From Paramacrobiotus metropolitanus (Eukaryota > Tardigrada > Eutardigrada > Parachela > Macrobiotidae): a DNA stretch of 64,000 nt. The stretch lies in NCBI RefSeq assembly GCF_019649055.1, contig NW_026570283.1, forward strand, positions 682,001 to 746,000, written 5' to 3'. The position numbers and the translations under genes were made by a program. A model generated the notes under the pieces. That model saw only the letters and a list, made by a program, of their open reading frames with translations. It made no database searches and had not been told where the DNA came from. Below are positions 11,905-22,439 of the stretch, one piece after another; positions within the stretch are counted from its first letter, which is position 1; each line of letters begins with the position of its first letter.

Positions 11905-14900
11905 TCAGTCGAGGAAATAGGTCTTCAGGTCTCCTTTACCCTGTGCGAGCAAAATGTCTGAATCATGATAATATTTACTATTGGATTCTGCTGGAGATAT
12001 GTTTACCTTAACGAAGACGGTTCCACGACACGTGACCTTCAGTCCACTAGACTGGATCAAATTGGCGCTGTTCTCGCTCAGCTGGATGTGCCCGGCCACA
12101 CCCGTGGAGTCCATACGCGACGCATGGTTAACGGTGTCACCGAACCTAGGTTTGGCATCGAATCTTACATTGAGTACCGCATCGAATCGGCCAACGTCAA
12201 GCAGGCTTTCGCGTATTAGACATGAGTGGAAATGGAAATATTCACATATTTGGATTTGAATTAAGCTGAAGCTTTTATTAAAATCAAAATCACTAAAATC
12301 ACTTCACGTTACTAAAATCACTAAAATCACTAAAATCGTTATTAAAATCACTTTTGGAAACGAAAACCACGAACTTTACAGGAAATTGGAGAGAAATCAA
12401 TTCACAATTAATAAGAAAAATAACAGAGGAACGATCCGAACGTTTAATTTTAATCACCAGTACTTCGGCCGATTTCTATGTGCTGCAGAGACACTTACAA
12501 ACAGTAGCGAGGATTTTTGAAATGGAAATATTCACATATTTGGATTTGAATTAAGCTGAAGCTTTTATTAAAATCAAAATCACTAAAATCACTTCACGTT
12601 ACTAAAATCACTAAAATCACTAAAATCGTTATTAAAATCACTTTTGGAAACGAAAGCCACGAACTTTACAGGAAATTGGAGAGAAATCAATTCACAATTA
12701 ATAAGAAAAATAACGGAGGAACGATCCGAACGTTTAATTTTAATCACCAGTACTTCGGCCGATTTCTATGTGCTGCAGAGACACTTACAAACAGTAGCGA
12801 GGATTTTTATGGCCAACAATCCCGGCGGCAACGGATCCTAATGAAAGTAGACACTTATTAGCGGAACCGCTTAACTACAGTTGGCTTTTAAGCAAGACAT
12901 TGAATAACCGGTTAAGTACGGTCGGCTATTATTTTTCAATTAAATTGATAAGTGGATCTGTTGCCGCTGTACCTGAATGAACCCCGCAGCGGAAGAGGAT
13001 CTGTTCGTAACGGCACAGCTTCCCGAATAAGGCGCGGAATCGCAGTGTAACGTTGCAGATCTCTTCGCAGTGCCGGATGCCGTTGCGATTCGGAATTCCA
13101 CTGACGAGCTGCAACACAGAATACAATTTTGTTGAATGAAGGATGCCGTGAAAATTTTTTGTAAAACCTTATTTTATTTTTGAAGGATTTGTTTAATTAT
13201 TCAAAGGTCATTCTTGGTATCGCATAGATAATCATTTCTTAAGTTTTTCTTATTTTTCATAGTAATTTACCATGTAACTGCTGCCAATAGTTTCCATTTT
13301 GTAAGCATCGAAGCGCTGCAGAGCCGAATCAAATCCCGAGTACACTTTATCCAGGAGCTCAATAAAATTCCCTACGGTGCTCCGCATCAGCAGCGCTTCG
13401 TATCCGACGATAGAACAGAACGCAATCGTCACACTGTCGCATTCTTCCGGTGGAATCTCGTTGCCGGCTCGTAATTGTTCCAGAATTGGCCTAGTCATGC
13501 AACTCATAAAACTCCCTTGTAAGTTTGTAAAATTACAGTAAGGGTCACCTGGGAAACATCTCCTTCAGAACGGCATCGCACTTGTTCTTCTCGATTAGGT
13601 ATTCTTGGGTACGCTCCACCACCAACGCTTCTAGATGCAGATGGTAGGCCGCCAGGCGTTTCACGACGCGGTCAATGAGAGATGCCGCTGAGTCGATGTT
13701 CTCCTGATGTAATAGGCGGGTTATGGAGGATTTCACCTGGCTGACGGTGGGCCGCCATTCGGGTTCTTCGTTCCAGCATTGCCGGATTAATTGTAACAAT
13801 GAGGTTTCTTTCTGGCCCACAGTGGCGGCTGGAACGGGCGGCCGCCAGGGGGCACCGTCCAGGTGCTGCACTTTATTTACAGTTTCTGTAATGTGGCACT
13901 GTATTATTTCATTGCGTACGTGTTAAGACAGAAAAATTATTTACTAAAATTAGAAAACTAAACAGTAATCAGGAATTCAAAAGACAGTGGTTTAAAACAG
14001 CAAGGATGACCATTACAGAAATACTTCTTGAAAATTGCACTTTGTTTAGCAAAGCAAAACTTGCAGAAATAAACTTACCATAATAATATTTAAACATTAG
14101 TTATCTATGCGCTCATGTAAACTGAACTTTCGTATTATTAAAACATTTGCATCGGTTGATTTTTGATGTAACTTACCCAAGCTTTATTAATTCAATATTC
14201 GGAATTTTTGCCTTTTCATATCAGCTGGCAGAATTTGAGTTTGATATCAATGTTACACTCGAACTTCCTGTTTTCGAGATTTCTCAGTAACAAATGGAAA
14301 ATTAGCAGAAAATAATTATTAATTTTAAGAATGACTGAAAACAGGTCACGAAAAAAGCTGCGCCCCAGTGGCCGATTGTTGGCTAACTGGCAATTATCCA
14401 TTAAATTTGAAAACAGGTTAGGGAAAAAGCTTCCTCACCAGTAGCCGATTGTTGCGAAATCCCGGCGAGCGGTCCCAGTGCAAAAGGTCCGCTCTGGTAA
14501 AAAACCTCGTGCATGATGATGCCCAGAGCGTACACGTCAGTGGCGGCACCGCGGGGTTTGGTACGACGCAACACTTCCGGCGGACTCCATAGCGCTTTCC
14601 AGGGCGGTGGCACGGTGTCCCGTTGATCGGACGGTTTAAGCAGGGTTTTGATCCGGTCATTACTGAAATCGCCGATCCGCAGGGAGAAGAGCTTTGTGAA
14701 AAGACATTTTGTTGACCTTACATTTCCGTGGAATTGTAGCGGTGAGGTGTGGATATAATGGAGACCCTGTTTGAAAGCATTCCGCTGAGCTATTGTGCAG
14801 TGATGGTCGGAGAAAAAAGTTAATAACGTACCCGAATTAAATCGATGACGGCGGATATTTTCATATCGCGGTCCAGTGCGTGGTGCTCATCGGCGAACAC

Positions 14901-17900
14901 GTCGGCGACTGATCCGCGTGGACAGTATTCGTCCGCGATGCAGTATGGTTTGATTATATGGATCCCCACGAAACGGTTGAGATTGTCGTGGCGCATCGCA
15001 CGGACCTAAAAATATAAAAGCAAATACGTCATTGATTGGGCATTTGTATTGTTAATTTACTGCATGAATATTTTTTCATAGACATGTACGTATTTAAATA
15101 ATTGCTTATTCATTCTTCAATAATTATTTATCGTCTCTTGTTCACCTTAACGGAGTAAAGGCAAAAAAGATCAGTAGAAAGAAGCCGTTATTGATCTCTC
15201 ACATTCCTTAGGTTTTTTTACTCATGAATTTACGCTCACGAATTTACCGTTAAGCAATATTATGGCCAACTAAACTGAACCATTTTTTTCTCTTCACTCA
15301 CGGAATTCATCAGCTTCATCATTCTGGGTGTAGCGATTTCACTTGCGGTGTTTTTGAGTGTCAGATCGATCCAGGTCGCCCAGCACGGCGCACCGCGAAT
15401 CTCCATGTAGCGTCCATCGCCTTCTGTTTCCGGGGCGGAAGCAATGGCGTTCAGCGGCCGGTGCAAGGTGTGCGTGCTCTTATGCCGGCCTTGGTTGGGC
15501 TTCTGCACGTCGGCGAAGATGGTGTCGTCTTCGGGAATGATCCACCAGGAGAACGCATCGTTGGCTGTTTGGTCTTGTCGCCTAAACATGCACTGCAATT
15601 ATTGGCTGCCATCTGTTTTGGCGGCCAAATAGTAGCTTACCGGATTAGACGAACGATGGCACAGGCACAGAAGGATATGACAAAAAGTGAGCCGACGGTG
15701 GCACCAATGGCGATGTAGATGGGGGTCCGGTCCACGCACAGTTCGTTGTGTAAGCCGCATTTTGGCCGGTCTAGTGGAGCGGTCCCATGTAGCCATGTTA
15801 CCGAACGGTTGTACGCTTTCATGGCGCCAGGATGCAAGCTGTCCGTTTCCAGAATGACCTTTAGGTTATGAAAATCGTACCGTTATCCTAATTTAACTGT
15901 TACATTCTTATGGTTCTCCACACTCCATCATATCCTGTTTAAAGCTTAACCTAACAAATGCTCTTGAGAAAACGAGGCAAACAGAAAACAAAAAAAAATT
16001 GAAAAGTCTTTGTTTTAAGAATATTTTTATTATTTTTATACTGTATTTTATTTATATTTAAGAATAATTTTATTTATTATTTATTTTGTTGTTCGCGAAA
16101 GGGTGCGTATTGATTTTTTCAAACGTCCTACCCTGAAGTCAATGGCTTTCTGGTCAAACTGCAGAATCTGTATTGTGCTGACCCGCAATGCGTTGGAATA
16201 CTGGACGGTTTGAGAGGAGAAGTTAAACGTAGCGTTGACGAGATATTCGCGGAATTGCTTTCCGCTTACTTTCGTGTTGTTGCTCCACCTGGCATAATAA
16301 TGGTCATATGTCTACAAGGAAGGTTAAATTTGGCACGTTCTACAAACACGGTAGCAGAGGGCTGCCATCGGGGTACCTGTGCGATACTTTCCACGGTTTG
16401 GTAGCAGTTCGCTGCGAACTGGTTCCTCTGCAATGTATTACAAATAAATCATTCTACGAAATTACGAAATGCCAGCAAGAATCGTCGGAGATTTTTGAAT
16501 ACCTGCATGTCATAATCGGTGATGTTATACAGTTCTCCCTGCCGTACCATAGCATCGCGCATCGTCTGGCCAATTTTGTCCCATTTCGGAAACGTCGGCT
16601 GGATGACTAAGGCACTCTTCAGGGACTGTACCACGCTCTGCACATTAAAACATCATTTTTTGGAAAGTTAATTGAGTGGCACGTCACAGTACAATTTAGC
16701 TTACGGGACCGCAGTACAGATTGCTGTTGTTGTCGGGAATATTATCGTCGTCGCATGTGAACGGTAGATCGTCTGGCACCACAAACGTGTACGGCATGAT
16801 AAACGCCTAAAGCCACATGTACTGTTTACGTAAGGGAAATATTTACTGTTCCACAAGGAAAAGAGACTCACATAATCTCCGTCGGACATGCCCAATTCAT
16901 CCGCCACTCTCTGTTTGAACACAGCAGACTTTAATATGCTCATCAGCTCATGTGACTTTCGTGACGTTTCCCCGTACCAGAAATGTCCGCTGTCTGATGG
17001 ATGTCGTGCAGGACACGATAACTGAAGAAAGCGTTTTTTGGTAGCTTGTTGACAATCTTGCAATTCAGTTTCAATATAAACATACTGCGCGTGAAGCCGG
17101 CCGCGTTCTTCAGCGCCCATACCCATCCGGTGGCGTTGGAGCCGGAGTCCATGGGGATATGCCGAGTCTGGACGTTGCTGCTGGCCAGTGCCTCCAAAAA
17201 GTACCTGCACGTCTGGAAATAACGGACCCTGTTTGCTGGAGAATCATTAGACAGTCCATCGACGAGAACGGCCACGCTGTGCCATTGGAAATGGTCGAGG
17301 AGCTGCATGAATGTCTGCCCGTATAATGGTAGATTGATGGGTCCGGCGGAGATAACCGAAGGGAAACGGGTGGGATTGATCAAGGCCTTGTCGTTTAATG
17401 TACTACAAAAGGTGCCCCTCTTGTTAGTTGTTATTAATCAGAACCGGCAAAAAAACCAGCTCAGTAAATTTAAAAACCATTAGTCGAATCTTTTTAAAAG
17501 AGAAAACAATATTATTTATCGATTTAGAATTTATGATAAATTTTAAAAATTATAGCGGTGAAAATACGCTAACATACCAGGAGAACGCCAAGATGTCCGA
17601 TTCGCGGGCGAAATCTCCGAGTGGCGCGAACATCTCCGCGCAGACTGTTCGGAAAGAACCAGGCTCGTTTATTGTATTTATTTTTCATTGCGAGCGTGGT
17701 GAAAAAAACAAGCACGGAGACAGTCGTTACACGTTAGCATATTACTGTTTGAAATATGAAATTATGAATAAGCGCGTAATTGCGTAAAAGCGTAACCGTA
17801 GAACTCAATGAGAAGATATCATACCTGTTGTGGCCATAATGGCCGTTAATCCGTTCCGCTCCAGCTGCCGGTCACGGTACAGCTCCGTCAGATTGTCCAG

Positions 17901-18134
17901 GATGAGCCCAAACTCCATTTCGGTGCAAGGCACGGTGTCGTTTCCATACTTGGTGATTAACGAGACATGGGGCAGTGTCCGGTTATAATCCCGCTCCAGC
18001 TGCGTGGCGACAACTTCGAATAGCGGCACCATGACTGGGTACCCGGTATGACCGCGTTTCCCGGAGGAGATGGACACCAGATTTAGTTGGGCGTGGACGG
18101 ATGTGACGAACAGTATCGCCAGAATAAATCCCAT
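11905..18134 (-). CDS. Receptor-type guanylyl cyclase, copy 2 (likely catalytically impaired)
   Basis: Tandem paralogue of the downstream gene, 1082 aa, 18 exons: 18134-17825, 17644-17578, 17402-17086, 17021-16978, 16910-16872, 16806-16705, 16637-16503, 16427-16377, 16311-16132, 15858-15641, 15581-15302, 15005-14832, 14766-14439, 13885-13549, 13511-13271, 13108-12973, 12837-12789, 12145-11905. Splice phases match copy 1 throughout and eleven exons have identical lengths; the sum is 3249 nt. Signal peptide MGFILAILFVTSVHA; the ATG lies one base after a splice acceptor, as in copy 1. Ectodomain with GPINLPLYGQTF, one TM (SLFVISFCACAIVRLI), kinase-homology domain with HGNVRSTKC, long dimerisation helix, cyclase domain. 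The same two metal Asp sites are replaced: FCSIVGY (Ser, about residue 894) and TIGSSY (Ser, about 938). KMET, LVSGIPNRNG and ASRMDSTG remain. The shared loss suggests it predates the duplication. The last intron carries a tandem duplication. Confidence 0.93.
12229..12808. repeat. 290-bp tandem duplication in last intron of cyclase copy 2
   Basis: 12229-12518 is repeated directly at 12519-12808, with two differences that I can see. The unit contains short 'aaaatcact' repeats. It also spans the donor site of exon 17 plus about 20 nt of that exon, so a second copy of the exon end and donor lies inside the intron. The near identity indicates a recent duplication. The exon 17 I chose (12837-12789) uses the complete copy next to its acceptor. 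Confidence 0.9.
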
Positions 18135-20245
18135 TCTACAGCGCAAATGAATCGAACCAGGCTACCTTTAGGCAGACGAAGCGCGATGATGCCGATCTGT
18201 ACAATGTAAACAGACCATAATAAAATGGTGCTCAATAAATTATCAGAAAGGGCGTACGAGCAGACCACAATACCGTCATAATTATTTCACATTGACATGG
18301 TTTGCAAAATACAATATCGCGTATTGACGGATTCATGGGAATGAAGCGCTGTACACTGAGATTTATGGCTGAAAATAATCATTCCCGATCGATGGCTAAA
18401 TTATGTATATATGCATGCTTACCGGTTAGAATCCTGTAAATTGCCACACGTCAAACTCGATGCAATTGGCAGTACGCTGGGTCACATGGGAAATCTCTCA
18501 GCTACAATTATCACGCACACTATTGTATTTTAGAAAAAACGGCGAAGGTATTAATATCAGTCTAAATGTGGAGAATTAAATGCGGTTTATGCAGAAGATT
18601 AGCCGGCTTTCGTAACGTGTTAATCCATTACATCCCGGATCCGCGTCGTGTTGTTGTGTAAACGACTCCTCCCGCATTTGTGCCGGTGCTCACCTGGTTG
18701 CGCCGCCGGCTGCGTCGCGTTTTTGCCGCATACCAAACTCAACGTGTGAGTAACTCTGCTTGGCGTTAATTAGCCGTAGTCACAAATGGCGCGGTGACCT
18801 ATGAGTGATGAATCAGATCGTGCTTCTTTGCGGTGCTTTCTTTGTGATGCGGAGTGTAGTGTATAAAAACCACAACATCCTGGAACGACATTGTGCTAAT
18901 GTCGACCACCCGCTTGTGTGGTTACAGGAGAGTTTTCATCAGCTCAGGAATGTGTAGCGAGCGTGGAAGTAGTAAAAACTTGGCACACTGATGGTTCATC
19001 CAAAATTACATGCGACAAATAGCGTGCACATTGCTGCAAAAGTGATTTTCCAATAAGTTAACGTCAACGTGCTCATATTTCTAAGCGGAAATTATTGTGG
19101 GTCAAAATCGCATTGTTGTATTACAAAAGCTTACTTGTGTTGCAGAGTACGTAAGTCACAGCATGCCGTACTTTTCACGAATGTAAACCGGCGTACAAGC
19201 ATTATTGTTCTGAAAGAAGCAGAAGCTGTATAGTAATCTTTGGCCCGTACTCTGTGATAACAGAAAGCGGAAGCGCTATTGATCTCAGCCATCAAACGGT
19301 TAACGATGCACAGTAGCACGAGCATTGTGACGCAGTCACAGTGGACACCTTTTGCTCTCACAGCACGAAACCCGAACGCCTTCAACGACCGCATTATTCT
19401 CCTTTGCAAAAAACCAGGGATCTTCTTTAAACCATGCATTATTTAATTAAAGCGTTTAACTTACAAATCACATGTGTGCAGGGATTATACCAGACCGACA
19501 ATTTTGGAATCCGAATACAATCATCGTCTACCCTCTCCTTGCGTATGCTATTGACATGAAACTTAGTACAACACCACAGTGGAGCAGAAAACAATCACTA
19601 ATCGCCGACATATGGAGAATATATCTGTACGTATATCGGTCTGCCTGGATAGCGCTGCTGCGTGGTGCTAGGGGTTCGGTTTGGACACTTGACATCCTTG
19701 TTGCAATCTTGAACGACGTCTTGTGTAAACAGGAGCGAAAGCCATCAAGTATTCGATTCTTCCAATCATAAGCGTTTGGGTTTATTTTGGAACTAGCATT
19801 TTATATTCAGACGTCATACAGAACTAGTATAAAACAGAAAAAGTTTCCGCGCAGAGCTTCGACCGTTGCTTACACATCACACAGAACGTTTTTAGTGGTA
19901 TTACAGCAAACATCAAGCGGAAGAATAAATATGATAATTGACCTTGACTCATGATGCTAAGGATAAATTACGCAACTTCGGCAGCGGTTCGATCTTATTC
20001 AAAAAACTGTACTTGTACTGTATGTGTCACCCAAAGTTTGTTTGCACAGCTGATAGGAAATTAACAAAGTTGTGTTACTTATTTTTGCATCTCGTACGTG
20101 TATATCGCACAGCAAAAAAATCCGACAGTCAACGCTATTTTCGTTCAAGTTATCGATTAACAGTTATAAAAAATATGATTTACCAGTTGCGAAAAACTAA
20201 GCGTCAATGAAAATTTGGGAAAAAAGCAGGAAGAATGAGAATACG
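18135..20245. other. Intergenic region upstream of cyclase copy 2
   Basis: No gene recognised. It should contain the promoter and 5' UTR exon of copy 2. A TATAAAAA at about 18861-18868 is on the plus strand, the wrong orientation for that gene. The segment around 19100-19440 is repeated, diverged, near 37240-37560. Confidence 0.5.
19100..19440. repeat. Diverged duplicate of 37240-37560
   Basis: Shared phrases such as 'gggtcaaaatc.cattgt' and 'gcggaagcgc.attg' occur in the same plus-strand order in both segments. In both places the segment lies close to guanylyl cyclase exon 1/2 sequence, so it looks like part of a duplicated 5' flank. Confidence 0.5.
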
Positions 20246-21226
20246 GAACGCAAAAGTTTAAATTTCAGCATGCGCGTTTAAGATAAATTACTGTGTGGAA
20301 AGGTGGCATGTTGTTATGAGCCTGGCTGCTGCCGTTCGTATCCGTTGAAAGTCCATGATTAGCGTAAAAAGAGTAAGAGTGGGCGGTATAATCAAACTTC
20401 ACAAACCAGGCATTCCGCTTGCTACTATCCTATGTCAATGCGTACGTGCCCAGGCGGTGCTGATGAGCAGGCATTTCATCCACGGTTAAAAAATGGTACA
20501 TTTCACCAACCGTGCTACCCGGCGGAAACGTAGCATTGGCACCGACAAGAAACCGGCCTTCCAAATCTTGCGTTTTCCCAGTGGGCAACAGACTGGCTAG
20601 CTGCGGATACTCAGTGACGTTGGAAGGCCGTCCATTACTCCTACACGCCACGCGACAACGACGATAGTGGGCTCGGAATTTTACTTCCTTTGGGCAAATA
20701 TGCCGAACTTGGCCGGAAACGGCCCCAAGCCATCACACGAAAAAAAAACAGAAATTTTTTACTGCGACAAGTGACACGAGTTAGCGTTGTAACATTCTCT
20801 AATTTATACCCTTCACATGAGCATCTAACCAAAACAGACCGAACACAACCAAAAGGGGCGTATCGTGTGTCGTAATACCCGGATTCCTTGGTCCCGCTGA
20901 ATCCGTCCCATTGCAACGCAACCAGCACGGCGCTTGCAAATCCACAGCCACTGCTTGGATGGAGCCAACGGGTGGAATCCGCGCGGCTGTCAGTAGATTT
21001 ATTTGACACTGCAAGGAACTGACAAACGGCTCGGTACTAACAGTTGCGGCTAGGCTGTACTCAGCGGCTATTTTGCTGACGCGGACGATCAGCTTCCGAA
21101 AATGGGCTTGTTCGCGCAGTTTGTCCAAATCCAGGCGATGCATTCTCATTGACATTATCACGAATTTGTCTCCGTCCCACTGCACAATGCTGGTAGGAGA
21201 TCGCAGTGGGGCCAGCGCATCAACCA
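20246..21226 (-). pseudogene. Collar-domain gene copy, 3' part (broken by a 10.7 kb insertion)
   Basis: Minus-strand similarity to the intact genes at 38730-40354 and 48207-49830 covers the end of their long exon. Recognisable pieces are GSIQAVAVDLQAPCWLRCNG, YPQLASLLPTGKTQDLEGRF, EMPAHQHRLG, and the terminal region near 20246-20330. The reading frame is not continuous (it shifts between the GSIQAVAVDL and YPQLASLL pieces), and the gene is interrupted at 21226 by the GC-rich element. It continues at 31966. It is a pseudogene of a host family. Confidence 0.8.
21120..21226. repeat. 107-bp direct repeat, left flank of GC-rich element
   Basis: Identical over all 107 bases to 31966-32072. The sequence is collar-gene coding sequence that should occur once, so it reads as a target-site duplication made when the element inserted. 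Confidence 0.92.
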
Positions 21227-21410
21227 AATACTGCGGCTATTTTGCCGCAGTATTTGCGGTAAAATAGCCTTTAGCTATTTTGCCGCACTATGGCCGGCAA
21301 AATAGCCATTCACTATTTTGCCGCACACTGCGTCACAATAGCCTTTAGCTATTTTGCCGCAGTATGACCGGTAAAATAGCCTTTTACTATTTTGCCGCAG
21401 ATTCCTGCTA
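21227..21410. repeat. Left terminal hairpin array of GC-rich element
   Basis: Four or five units of the form GCGGCAAAATAGC-N5-GCTATTTTGCCGC, or half of it, lie head to tail, separated by short CACT/AGTATG spacers. Each can fold as a stem with a 5-nt loop such as CTTTA. The array is the inverted counterpart of 31783-31965, so the element has terminal inverted repeats built from hairpins. Confidence 0.88.
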
Positions 21411-22439
21411 ATATTGAGAAAATCGACGTATTGACGTATGATGTGGTTGGGCTTGAGGAAGGAATAATTAAAGGAAGGAATGTTTTTTGTGTGAAAAAAT
21501 GTCGATATCCAAAAAAGGTAGTAAATTTTTTGTGTGGTGAAAAACTTAAAACTGCGTGGGTCAACAGGAAGCAGAAATAACACACAACAGTTTTTGAAAA
21601 TCTTGCTTTGGGATAGCGAAGAACACTGAATGCAAGGCTGCGCTCACTTCAGGCTGCATCTTTCAAAAATACTCTGTAAATTCTCTTTCTAATTTCTGAA
21701 AGTCGCCGTGTGACAGCAGGCGAACAAAGGATCACAATAGTGAGGAAAAGGCTTTATTGTGGATAGCAATAAAGTACAGAGAGCCAAAACACAGGCTCGA
21801 TGTGAGCGGTGTCATGAAAGTACAGTGAATGATACGCTAGTGAATAAGAATGAACGGCACATCGAGCCGTAACATGGGAAAAAGCCTAATGCGGCACTGG
21901 GCAGATCCAACACGAGCGAACGAACGCTGGTAGGCCGAGATGTAAAGCTGGGGCGTGGCTCCGCCTACATCGAGGCCGGTGGTTGGCCGAGACGTAAGGC
22001 TGGGCGGAAAGCTGCCTGAGTCGAGGCCGATCTGGCGTTCGACTGCGAGTGCGACTCGTTGTGAGTCAGCACACCGGAAGCGGGACTGTCGCTGGCTGCC
22101 TACTCGTAGGCTGCCATAGCGACTGGCCCAACATGCCTCTGGGCGGGAGTCCGAGCCCCTGCGAAGGACCGGCCTCATACCGCTCCAGTGCCCGCTCCGC
22201 ACACGACCCGTGGTGGCGATACAGCTCACGGCCGAAATCCGAAGGTCGGTCGATGTTGTTGTTGGACCGGTGTAGACGTCTGTTGATGGTATCCGTAACG
22301 GCGAAAAAGTAAAAAAATAAAGTGTTATTCCGTCTCTCTTGTAAAAATAAACATCACAATTCCTGGTGAGCAGGTTAGAAAAGATCTAATAGAATGAGAA
22401 CATCATTTCGAGATTAAAAAGTAAACTGGTCATTTTAAT
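21411..22439. other. Left shoulder of GC-rich element, no recognised gene
   Basis: 21411-21830 is AT-rich and has no motif that I recognise. From about 21839 the composition turns GC-rich. A 130-codon minus-strand frame (21837-22229) is arginine- and serine-rich with no family signature and may be chance. Short direct repeats occur around 21925-22025, for example 'aggccgagatgtaaagctggg' against 'ggccgagacgtaaggctgggc'. Confidence 0.4.

Noticed and set aside
16911-16977. Reading cyclase copy 2 through exons 4-5 as one open frame
   Set aside because: The frame is open here, but copy 1 has a splice pair at the same points and the intervening residues do not fit the family. A 67-bp intron was called instead.
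18857-18870. TATA box for cyclase copy 2
   Set aside because: TATAAAAA is on the plus strand, opposite to the gene, and no plus-strand gene follows it.
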